From the NCBI GenBank assembly GCA_018383195.1, contig JAGZOP010000072.1:1-8468 (forward strand): a stretch of 8,468 nucleotides of DNA. Direction: 5' to 3'. Below, in pieces: positions 1 to 4,916 of the stretch. Origin of the DNA: Clostridiaceae bacterium (GTDB taxonomy: Bacteria; Bacillota; Clostridia; Oscillospirales; Butyricicoccaceae). The translations under genes were made by a program, and so were the position numbers. The notes below the pieces were generated by a model. The model was not told the origin of the DNA. It searched no databases and worked only from the letters and a program-made list of their open reading frames with translations. Position 1 is the stretch's first letter. Every line of letters begins with the position of its first letter.

Positions 1-920
1 CCCGCCGCCAGCTTGAATACCTTGTACTGCCGGACAGCCACACTGTCCGGCTTTTCCCGTTCCATAGCCTGGAACAGGAGATCCAGGGGGGAGACATACT
101 CCTCGTCCTCCTCCTTGACCTCGGCGTATTCCAGCACCCGCATGACCATGGAGAAGTTCTGCTCATACTCCGGAGCCTCCTGCCACAACATGAGGATGAT
201 GGCCTGGAGCAGCGCCGTCTCCGCCTTGGTCCAAAACGGGTCCGATTCATGGCTGCCCTTGGGGGTGGTGGCCTGGATGAGATTGTTCACCAGTTTGAGG
301 GCGTCCTTTTCATCCCGGATATAGCGGAAGGGGTTGTAACCGTCACTCTCTGCCAGGTTGACCAGATTCAGCACCCGGATGTCATAGCCCTGGCTTTTGA
401 GATACCCACCAGTGGCCAGCAGCACCTCCGATTTGGGGTCGGTGATGACATAGTTGGTGTTGGCCTCCAGGATGTTGGGCTTCACATAGCTGCGGGTCTT
501 GGCGGCGCCGCTGCCGCCGATGACCAGCACGTTGAGGGAACGGCGGTGCTTGTGGGTGTCCAGCCCCAGGCGGACGTTTCGGGTCAGCAGCTTGTTCTGC
601 TTCTGGCAGAACTGGGCGTTGACCTGTTGGGGTGTGGCCCAGGCTGCCGAGCCGTGTTCCGCGCCGTCCCGCCTGCGGCCCTGCTCTGCGCTGTGCAGGG
701 CCAGGGCCATGACATAGGCGCCGGTGCAGACCAGGATGGTCAGCAGGCTCTTGTCTGTCCAACGCACCACCCATGGATGTTGGAGGGCATCGGTCAACTT
801 GGCGATGATTTCCGGCAGCCCCCCTCCCAAGGATTGAGCCAGAAGCAGCGCGCCCCAGACCACGGGGATATACAAGAACAGGCAGACCAGCAGGCCGCCT
901 GATTTGATTGGAGATCTCAG
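1..920 (-). CDS. VirD4/TraG-type IV coupling protein, C-terminus cut by window edge
   Basis: This is the type IV coupling ATPase that docks the relaxosome to the secretion channel at the cell membrane. About 306 residues are present; the family is usually around 600, so roughly half lies beyond position 1. Two hydrophobic segments (about residues 9-28 and 58-76) are followed by the family signature EHGSAAWAT (88-96), then a P-loop GGSGAAKTR (135-143, Lys141) and TDPKSEVL (160-167). The residue before the P-loop lysine is Ala, where Walker A normally has Gly. The frame is closed by TGA at 929-927, and no ATG, GTG or TTG lies between that stop and the first membrane segment. The best-placed start is CTG at 920-918, seven bases after GAGGTG, part of a perfect anti-16S match GAGGTGATC. 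The gene follows pcfB by about 92 bases with a terminator hairpin between. Identity is firm; the start is inferred. Confidence 0.9.
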   Translation of the reverse strand, partial: MRSPIKSGGLLVCLFLYIPVVWGALLLAQSLGGGLPEIIAKLTDALQHPWVVRWTDKSLLTILVCTGAYVMALALHSAEQGRRRDGAEHGSAAWATPQQVNAQFCQKQNKLLTRNVRLGLDTHKHRRSLNVLVIGGSGAAKTRSYVKPNILEANTNYVITDPKSEVLLATGGYLKSQGYDIRVLNLVNLAESDGYNPFRYIRDEKDALKLVNNLIQATTPKGSHESDPFWTKAETALLQAIILMLWQEAPEYEQNFSMVMRVLEYAEVKEEDEEYVSPLDLLFQAMEREKPDSVAVRQYKVFKLAA

Positions 921-939
921 TAACGATCACCTCACCAAA

Positions 940-980
940 CTGCAAAAAGAGGGGGTGTCGGAAGAGTTCCGACACCCCCT
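940..980 (-). terminator. intrinsic terminator/attenuator upstream of the coupling-protein gene
   Basis: Positions 950-963 and 967-980 form a perfect 14-bp stem with a 3-base loop. On the minus strand it is followed at once by TCTTTTTG (949-942), the standard layout of a rho-independent terminator. The opposite strand has no T-run after the stem, so it acts in the minus direction only. It sits between the pcfB stop (1013) and the coupling-protein ribosome binding site (about 935-926), in the middle of what otherwise looks like one operon. Confidence 0.75.
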
Positions 981-1012
981 GTGAGAAGGATCGCCTGTAT
1001 GATCGTTTCCTG

Positions 1013-1669
1013 TTATTTCGTTTTTGTCCGTTTTTTAGTTCTCTGTCTGGCCGGAACAGACTGCTTCCGCATCTTCTCCCGGTACCCTTTGAGCTGTTCC
1101 TCAACCGAGGGCCGGTCATAGGTCGTCCTCATATCCGCGCTCTCGCTGGGTGTAGAGGATCTGGGTCTTGTATCGGGTGAGTCTCGTTCCGACCGAAAAT
1201 CTTTTTTTGGCGGATTTTTCCGATGCTCAGGCACAGGGACGTCCTGCCGCTCCTGCGGGGCTTTCTGCAAGTCGGAAACGTCCTTCTCCTGACTGGATAC
1301 CTGGGACAACAGCCGCTCAAAGATCTGGTTGGCCCGGTCCAGCTCAGTCACCGGCAGGATCACATCCACCAGCTTGCCCCGTTCGTCCTGATCCCGAATG
1401 GTGCTGAACAGCAGCTTTTGTTTTTTTGCCAGCTTTTCAAACTGATGATACTGCTCTGGGGTCATGGGGAATTGACGCAGATCCCTGGTCTCCCGCAGCA
1501 TTTTACCCAGATTGACCTTCCCGGAGAGCTGCTTATGGTTCCTGGCCAGGGCCAGGGAGAGGGCCAGCAGGTTCTTCAGCGCCGATCCGGACAGCCGGAC
1601 AGCCACTTCCGTCCCGGACAGCATCATACGCACCATCTGGTCTGCCGCCTCACCGCCTCCTACGTTCAT
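1013..1669 (-). CDS. pcfB: PcfB family (DUF3801) conjugation protein
   Basis: 218 residues. The N-terminal part (about 5-125) is the DUF3801/PcfB domain: a helical start with a KNLLALSLALARN stretch, then LGKMLRETRDLRQFPM and a conserved ELDRANQIFERL helix. Residues from about 131 on form a hydrophilic, Pro/Arg/Lys/Asp-rich tail ending in Arg/Lys clusters, probably disordered. In the enterococcal pCF10 system PcfB supports relaxosome recruitment to the PcfC coupling protein. That role fits the position here, directly between relaxase and coupling-protein genes, but is transferred by homology. The ATG at 1669 lies inside the relaxase gene and is preceded by AGGAGGTGAGACACG, a strong site. The 20-base overlap suggests translational coupling. 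The TAA stop (1015-1013) is followed by the terminator at 980-940. Confidence 0.88.
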   Translation of the reverse strand: MNVGGGEAADQMVRMMLSGTEVAVRLSGSALKNLLALSLALARNHKQLSGKVNLGKMLRETRDLRQFPMTPEQYHQFEKLAKKQKLLFSTIRDQDERGKLVDVILPVTELDRANQIFERLLSQVSSQEKDVSDLQKAPQERQDVPVPEHRKNPPKKDFRSERDSPDTRPRSSTPSESADMRTTYDRPSVEEQLKGYREKMRKQSVPARQRTKKRTKTK

Positions 1670-3053
1670 CGTGTCTCACCTCCTCTGGTTCCATCGTATA
1701 TTGGATACTGCGCTCCATTTGCGGCACCTCTTTCTGGATCTCCCGGCATATAGCCAGCTTCTGCCGCTCTTGGCGGATCTGGCGGTTCACCTCGGCAAGT
1801 CGCTGGTACACCTCCGCCTTTTCCCGGAGGAGCTGTTCTCTGGAGCAGCCACAGCCCTCCAGCCGCGCGACGGCATCCAGATAGCGGGCGAACTGTTCCT
1901 CCATCCCAGATACGCCATCCTCATAGAGCTGCTTGGCTATCGCCAGGGCCTCCACATCCGCCAGAGCCGTATACAGCACCTGTCGTTTCTTTTTCCGCAC
2001 ATTGAAGATAGTGCGCTGCTTTGTCAAGCTGGCCAGCGCATCCTCCGTGCGAGTGAGAAACGCCGCCATATCCTCCGGCGTAGCAATATCGTTATCCCGC
2101 AGGAAATAGAATCGCTGCCGGTATCGCTCCGCCTGTGCTGCGGCCTGCCGGAGTTGGGGCGTCATGCGGGGCGGATACTGCCGCTGCCTAGCCTTGCCCA
2201 GTAGGTAGAGGTAGTGGACGTACAGTGCCAGGAAACCCTTGTACTTGGGATGGGGCCTGAAGGGGCGGTATGCTGGCCGTGGAATGATTGCAGGCCGCAG
2301 GCCCTGTTCAATGGCGGATAGTTCCCCTTGGATCGCAGCTCGGATGCCCTCCTCGGTAAACAAAGATTTTTTTCTGCCTGGCATCATGAAACGATCCTGT
2401 CCCCGGAGGCGAAAGCCCAGGCGGTTTCCATGCTTGATTTCCCAGCCCTTGTGTTCCATGAGCAGGAAGAAGTGGCCCAGGTCGTTGGCGTCCTGGATGG
2501 CGTCCCGCAGGTCCGCTTCCAGCATGGCGCGGAAGGTGGGCTGGCCGCTGGACTGACGGAGCCACTCCGCATAGCTGACCGCCCTGGCCCCCTGGCCCTC
2601 CAGGATGACGGACAGGCCATGTTCCCGGCACAGCCGGTCCGAGATGGCCCGGATCTGCCGGTAGTAGCTCTGGGGGCTGCTGTGGTATTTCTCTCCGGTG
2701 TCCGCATTCACCGAGTTGAAGATGATGTGGGCGTGGATGTGTTCCTTATCTACATGGACACCGATGACGGCCTGGTAGCCGGGCAGGTGTTCTTCCACCA
2801 GCGTCTGGGCGATCTCCAGGGCCAATTCCGGGGACACCTCTCCAGGCCGGAAGGACTGGATCATGTGGTAATACTGGACGCCGTCCTCCTTGTCGTACTG
2901 CGACTTGGTCTCCAGCATCTGTCGCAGCTCCCGTCCCGGTTCGCAGTTCAGGTGAGCGGTAAGGATCTGCTCCTGAGTCTTGTCCCCATTGAGGACATAG
3001 TGGATACCCACATCCAGCCGCCCTTTCCGCGCCAGGATCTTGGTGATGGCCAT
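1650..3053 (-). CDS. MobA/VirD2-type relaxase (MOB-P-like)
   Basis: 467 residues. This is the DNA strand transferase that nicks oriT and covalently pilots the strand. The N-terminal relaxase domain (about 1-160) shows the metal-binding histidine cluster HVDKEHIHAHIIFNSVN, with H100, D102, H105, H107 and H109, and YHMIQSF (62-68) of the central strand. The early HYVLNGDKT (18-26) holds Tyr19, the likely catalytic tyrosine by family position. Residues about 200-260 hold the EHKGWEIKHGNRLGFR segment often seen after the nuclease core in these proteins. The C-terminal part (about 310-450) is rich in charged helices, likely coiled coil, and ends in four Arg. ATG at 3053 overlaps the mobC stop by one base (TAATG), indicating coupling. 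The 3' end overlaps pcfB by 20 bases. Length is normal and no frame break is seen. Confidence 0.93.
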   Translation of the reverse strand: MAITKILARKGRLDVGIHYVLNGDKTQEQILTAHLNCEPGRELRQMLETKSQYDKEDGVQYYHMIQSFRPGEVSPELALEIAQTLVEEHLPGYQAVIGVHVDKEHIHAHIIFNSVNADTGEKYHSSPQSYYRQIRAISDRLCREHGLSVILEGQGARAVSYAEWLRQSSGQPTFRAMLEADLRDAIQDANDLGHFFLLMEHKGWEIKHGNRLGFRLRGQDRFMMPGRKKSLFTEEGIRAAIQGELSAIEQGLRPAIIPRPAYRPFRPHPKYKGFLALYVHYLYLLGKARQRQYPPRMTPQLRQAAAQAERYRQRFYFLRDNDIATPEDMAAFLTRTEDALASLTKQRTIFNVRKKKRQVLYTALADVEALAIAKQLYEDGVSGMEEQFARYLDAVARLEGCGCSREQLLREKAEVYQRLAEVNRQIRQERQKLAICREIQKEVPQMERSIQYTMEPEEVRHDERRRR

Positions 3054-3364
3054 TACTTTTTCGCCACCTCATAGAGAAGTTCATATACCTGGTCCAGCAG
3101 GTACAGCCCCCGCTTGGCATCCTCCACCTTGGCGATTCCGGCGTTGACGCTGCGGGCGATCTGGTTGATGTTATTTCCAATGTGGTGGATCTCCGTGCGC
3201 AGAGCTTTGATTTCCTGGGATGGGCGGGCCTTGACTGGCTTGCCCTCGATGAGCCGCACCAGAAAGACCCGCTTGCTCAGGCCACACTGTTTGGACTGCT
3301 GACACAGCAGTTCATATTGCTGCGGTGTCAATTCCATGTGGAAATGGTGTCTCTGTTCCGAAAT
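3053..3364 (-). CDS. mobC: MobC relaxosome accessory protein
   Basis: MobC binds oriT near nic and helps the relaxase open the strands. The sequence has a ribbon-helix-helix-like start (HHFHMELTPQQYELLCQQS), then the MobC hallmark HIGNNINQIARSVN and a C-terminal helix. The frame is open up to a TTG at 3394, but that TTG lies in the T-run of the upstream terminator and has no ribosome binding site. The first ATG (3337) would delete most of the N-terminal beta strand. The arrangement that fits best is AAAGGAAAGGAG followed after nine bases by ATT at 3364-3362, giving 103 residues from an AUU start, or another near-cognate codon. The stop TAA overlaps the relaxase ATG. Function is secure from the hallmark motif; the start is inferred. 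Confidence 0.85.
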   Translation of the reverse strand: MSEQRHHFHMELTPQQYELLCQQSKQCGLSKRVFLVRLIEGKPVKARPSQEIKALRTEIHHIGNNINQIARSVNAGIAKVEDAKRGLYLLDQVYELLYEVAKK

Positions 3365-3391
3365 GACTTCACGCTCCTTTCCTTTGGTATG

Positions 3392-3421
3392 CAAAAAGCC
3401 GCTGCACCAGCAGCGGCTTTT
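3392..3421 (-). terminator. intrinsic terminator after the toxin-antitoxin pair
   Basis: Positions 3394-3405 and 3410-3421 form a perfect 12-bp stem (AAAAGCCGCTGC on the minus strand) with a 4-base loop. On the minus strand the stem ends in TTTTT followed by GC. It starts 17 bases after the HigA-like stop codon (3439). The mobC ribosome binding site begins only about 7 bases after the T-run, so the hairpin separates the TA module from the mobilization genes but leaves no room for a promoter. The A-rich left side could give weak termination on the other strand, but no plus-strand gene is supported there. Confidence 0.8.
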
Positions 3422-3438
3422 ACGATCTTCTTATCCTA

Positions 3439-3750
3439 TCACCGAGCTACGATCCCCGTTTTGATGGGGAAGGCAGGGTCTTTTTGAGTCAGGGCCAGGA
3501 GGCGGCAGGCAGTCCCTTCCGGGTGGTTTCTTCCAGCTTCCCATGCCTCTACCGTTTTTACACTGACACCCATATACTGTGCAAAAACAGCCTGAGTAAA
3601 TCCCGTGCTTTTCCGAATCTCCCGGATCTCATCAGCTTCGTAATGGTCCACAGGCAGGACAGACAGCTTGGTCGTCTTTGCTCGTAGCGTCCCCCGCTCA
3701 TAGGCCACAGCCTCTTCCAGACCAGTCTTGATCTTATCGAACATTCCCAT
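3439..3750 (-). CDS. HigA/NadS-like XRE-family antitoxin
   Basis: 103 residues. The C-terminal half is a Cro/C1-type helix-turn-helix: IREIRKSTGFTQAVFAQYMG, then VSVKTVEAWEAGRNHPEG (recognition helix about 63-71), then RLLAL. The N-terminal segment (about 1-40, with VLPVDHYEADEI) is the usual lead-in of NadS/HigA-type antitoxins. Such proteins neutralise the cognate RelE/HigB toxin and repress their own promoter. ATG at 3750 is preceded by AGGAGGTGCTGGT, a strong site, 11 bases after the toxin stop. The toxin-antitoxin order (toxin first) is that of the higBA class. The likely operator is the palindrome in the promoter spacer at 4135-4149, which is inference from position. Confidence 0.88.
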   Translation of the reverse strand: MGMFDKIKTGLEEAVAYERGTLRAKTTKLSVLPVDHYEADEIREIRKSTGFTQAVFAQYMGVSVKTVEAWEAGRNHPEGTACRLLALTQKDPAFPIKTGIVAR

Positions 3751-3761
3751 ACCAGCACCTC

Positions 3762-4106
3762 CTATTCCTTCATACGCAGTTCCTGTTCCAGGATCTCCAC
3801 TAATTTTTTCAATTCATTACGTTCTGCTTTGGTCAGGTTCTCCGCCTCATTCTTAGCATATGCAGTCAACAGATACAATTTCCCATAAGCAGGGAAGTCG
3901 ATATAAATGACCCGGATGCTGCCGCTTTTGCCGCGGCCCTCATAAGCAAAGCGGATCTTTCGGATGCCGCCAGTCCCCTGCATGACACGTCCGGCCTGCG
4001 GGTCAGTCAACAGTTCCTCCTGTAGACGACGTAAGTCACCATCCGCCAGTCCGAGCGCCCTCCAGTCATTTCGAAAGGAGGGTAGCTCCACAAAAAGTCT
4101 TGTCAC
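3762..4106 (-). CDS. RelE/HigB-type toxin of a type II toxin-antitoxin pair
   Basis: 114 residues. The fold signature is clear: a helical N-terminus (FRNDWRALGLADGDLRRLQEEL), GTGGIRKIRFAYEGRGKSGS (about 44-63), the beta core IRVIYIDF (64-71), LYLLTAYAKNE (77-87) and LTKAERNELKKL near the end. This matches RelE-superfamily HigB toxins, which cleave ribosome-associated mRNA. The start is GTG at 4106, six bases after AAGGAGGG; the ATG two bases upstream of it runs straight into TGA. It is followed after 11 bases by the HigA-like gene. Base composition is visibly lower in GC than in the mob genes, with A/T-rich codons, suggesting the module joined the element separately. The key Arg/Lys residues of the RelE core are present, so it looks intact. 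Confidence 0.87.
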   Translation of the reverse strand: MTRLFVELPSFRNDWRALGLADGDLRRLQEELLTDPQAGRVMQGTGGIRKIRFAYEGRGKSGSIRVIYIDFPAYGKLYLLTAYAKNEAENLTKAERNELKKLVEILEQELRMKE

Positions 4107-4128
4107 ATTTTTCCCTCCTTCGATTCAA

Positions 4129-4157
4129 ATTATACCCTATTAAATAGGGGTTGTCAA
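4129..4157 (-). promoter_or_regulatory. consensus sigma-A promoter of the toxin-antitoxin operon
   Basis: On the minus strand TTGACA (4157-4152) and TATAAT (4134-4129) are both perfect consensus hexamers, separated by exactly 17 bases. The toxin GTG follows about 22 bases after the -10 box, with AAGGAGGG between. This is the only consensus-quality promoter I recognise in the window. No separate promoter is visible before mobC, so it may also feed the mobilization genes by read-through of the terminator at 3421-3392. Confidence 0.85.
4135..4149 (-). promoter_or_regulatory. palindromic operator inside the promoter spacer
   Basis: CCCTATT-A-AATAGGG is a perfect 7-bp dyad around one central base, filling nearly the whole 17-base spacer. 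A repressor dimer bound here would cover both hexamers. The neighbouring HigA-like helix-turn-helix protein is the obvious candidate, as such antitoxins repress their own operon. The dyad is seen directly; the protein that binds it is inferred. Confidence 0.65.
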
Positions 4158-4189
4158 TCTTGTTTTCTCCTTCCGCACTCCGAATATCC

Positions 4190-4309
4190 GCCCGTAGGCG
4201 GCATGGGGGTCAGGGGTTTATCCCCTGCAAGCGCGCAAAATGTACATTTGCGCTATGCTTGCGCCGTCGCCGCCTGCGGGCAGCATAGGCCCCGGCCCCA
4301 GTGGGGCCG
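4190..4309. other. candidate origin of transfer (nested inverted repeats)
   Basis: This non-coding-looking stretch packs several inverted repeats. An outer pair, 4190-4202 and 4269-4281, is 13 bases with one T-G wobble. Inside it are CAGGGG/CCCCTG (4211-4216, 4222-4227; 5-base loop), GCAAGC/GCTTGC (4227-4232, 4257-4262) and within that GCGCAAA/TTTGCGC (4233-4239, 4247-4253) around TGTACA. A further 7-bp hairpin CGGCCCC-agt-GGGGCCG follows at 4293-4309. Intergenic position just upstream of the TA/mobC/relaxase run plus stacked hairpins is the usual look of an oriT bound by MobC and relaxase. I cannot name a nic site. Alternatives are a structured leader or a different recombination site. Confidence 0.45.
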
Positions 4310-4369
4310 CATCTCAAAAGAAAAACTCCCACACTGTTCCTGCTGCAGATTGTTCTCCTTGGTCCTCAT
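4253..4369 (-). CDS. possible 38-residue ORF in the intergenic region
   Basis: ATG at 4369 is preceded by AAAGGAAGGAGGATAC, one of the best ribosome binding sites in the window. The frame runs 38 codons to TAG at 4255-4253. The product starts MRTKENNLQQEQCGSF and ends in a Cys/Ala/Gln-rich tail (LCCPQAATAQA) that is encoded by the repeat-rich candidate oriT. No domain is recognisable. The start region looks selected for translation while the end looks imposed by the structured DNA. It could be a small real protein, a leader peptide, or the remnant start of a gene cut off when the repeats were placed there. Confidence 0.35.
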   Translation of the reverse strand: MRTKENNLQQEQCGSFSFEMRPHWGRGLCCPQAATAQA

Positions 4370-4385
4370 GTATCCTCCTTCCTTT

Positions 4386-4460
4386 GGGTGTCATGTATTG
4401 ACACCCTTATTTGATGAAACTGCGCAAAAAACTGAAGCAGGGTGTCAATACATGACACCC
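4386..4460. repeat. 22-bp perfect inverted repeat with internal dyads
   Basis: Positions 4386-4407 and 4439-4460 are exact reverse complements over 22 bases, with 31 bases between. Each arm is itself a dyad: GGGTGTC, seven bases (ATGTATT or AATACAT), GACACCC. The two sub-dyads are centred at 4396 and 4450, 54 bases apart, close to five helical turns. This suggests two binding sites for a dimeric protein on the same DNA face, or a long RNA hairpin; it directly precedes the ribosome binding site of the 38-residue ORF. TTGACA occurs in each arm but no -10 box follows at proper spacing. The rest of the gap, 4461-4532, shows only a weaker 8-bp repeat (4457-4464/4488-4495) and no gene. Confidence 0.8.
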
Positions 4461-4532
4461 TGCCCCTGGCCGTCCGTGAAAATAAACGGCAGGGTATATA
4501 CACAAAATGCCTTGCTGTACCCACTCTTGAAA

Positions 4533-4916
4533 TCATCGTTCTTTTGATTTTAAGTCCAAATTATCCCGGACCACACCGCGCAGATCCAGTGCCTGCTTGT
4601 TTGGGACATAAGCCGCGTATCTGGCATAGTGATAACCCTCACCATCCACAAGGATGCCATCCTTCCGATTGCGGCTGGTGACTAGCAGACAGCAGAATCC
4701 TCCAGTTTCCCGGTCATAGCCGGTAAGCTTGGTCCTAGCCGCGATGTATGGCCGCTCTGCCAGCAGATCAGACTGGAAACGGTGGTATTGGGCATCTGTA
4801 AGGATGATCTCTCTGATGATTCGAAAGGGTGTAGGGCGGATGATAGCGGTACTATCCATCAAACCTAACACATGAGTTGGTTTTCGGAAAAATTTGGCCG
4901 AAGTTTGCTTTTCCAT
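4533..4916 (-). CDS. small conserved unknown protein
   Basis: 127 residues with no domain I can assign with certainty; it resembles small unknown proteins (possibly DUF6329) found in Clostridia mobile elements. Visible features are a basic N-terminus (AKFFRKPTH), a central IIREIILTDAQYHRFQSDLL helix, and a C-terminal core GGFCCLLVTSR then GILVDGEGYHYARYAAYVP (about 72-105). The core reads like two beta strands and a turn. There is no signal peptide and no membrane segment. ATG at 4916 overlaps the methyltransferase stop by one base (TAATG), so it is translated as the last gene of the accessory operon. The next 370 bases carry the cis-acting repeats. GC is lower than in the genes upstream. Confidence 0.75.
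   Translation of the reverse strand: MEKQTSAKFFRKPTHVLGLMDSTAIIRPTPFRIIREIILTDAQYHRFQSDLLAERPYIAARTKLTGYDRETGGFCCLLVTSRNRKDGILVDGEGYHYARYAAYVPNKQALDLRGVVRDNLDLKSKER

Noticed and set aside
950..980. Palindrome read as an insertion-sequence end or REP element
   Set aside because: There is one copy, no transposase and no target duplication visible; a terminator explains the stem plus T-run.
382..1119. Minus-strand ORF of 245 codons over the coupling-protein start
   Set aside because: It is out of frame with the P-loop and membrane segments and reads through the terminator hairpin; composition is Arg/Gly/Pro/Gln noise.
2328..3074. Long plus-strand ORF opposite the relaxase
   Set aside because: It is the mirror of relaxase codons in a high-GC gene, with no start signal and no protein-like motif; the minus-strand reading has the relaxase motifs.
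3392..3394. TTG as the mobC start
   Set aside because: It lies in the terminator T-run, has no ribosome binding site, and an AAAGGAG site lies downstream of it inside the frame.
4398..4450. TTGACA inside each arm of the 22-bp repeat as -35 boxes
   Set aside because: No acceptable -10 hexamer lies 16-18 bases downstream on either strand.
4203..4547. Plus-strand ORF of 114 codons across the intergenic region
   Set aside because: It runs through the inverted repeats, has no ribosome binding site and no domain-like pattern; its length follows from the high GC of the repeats.
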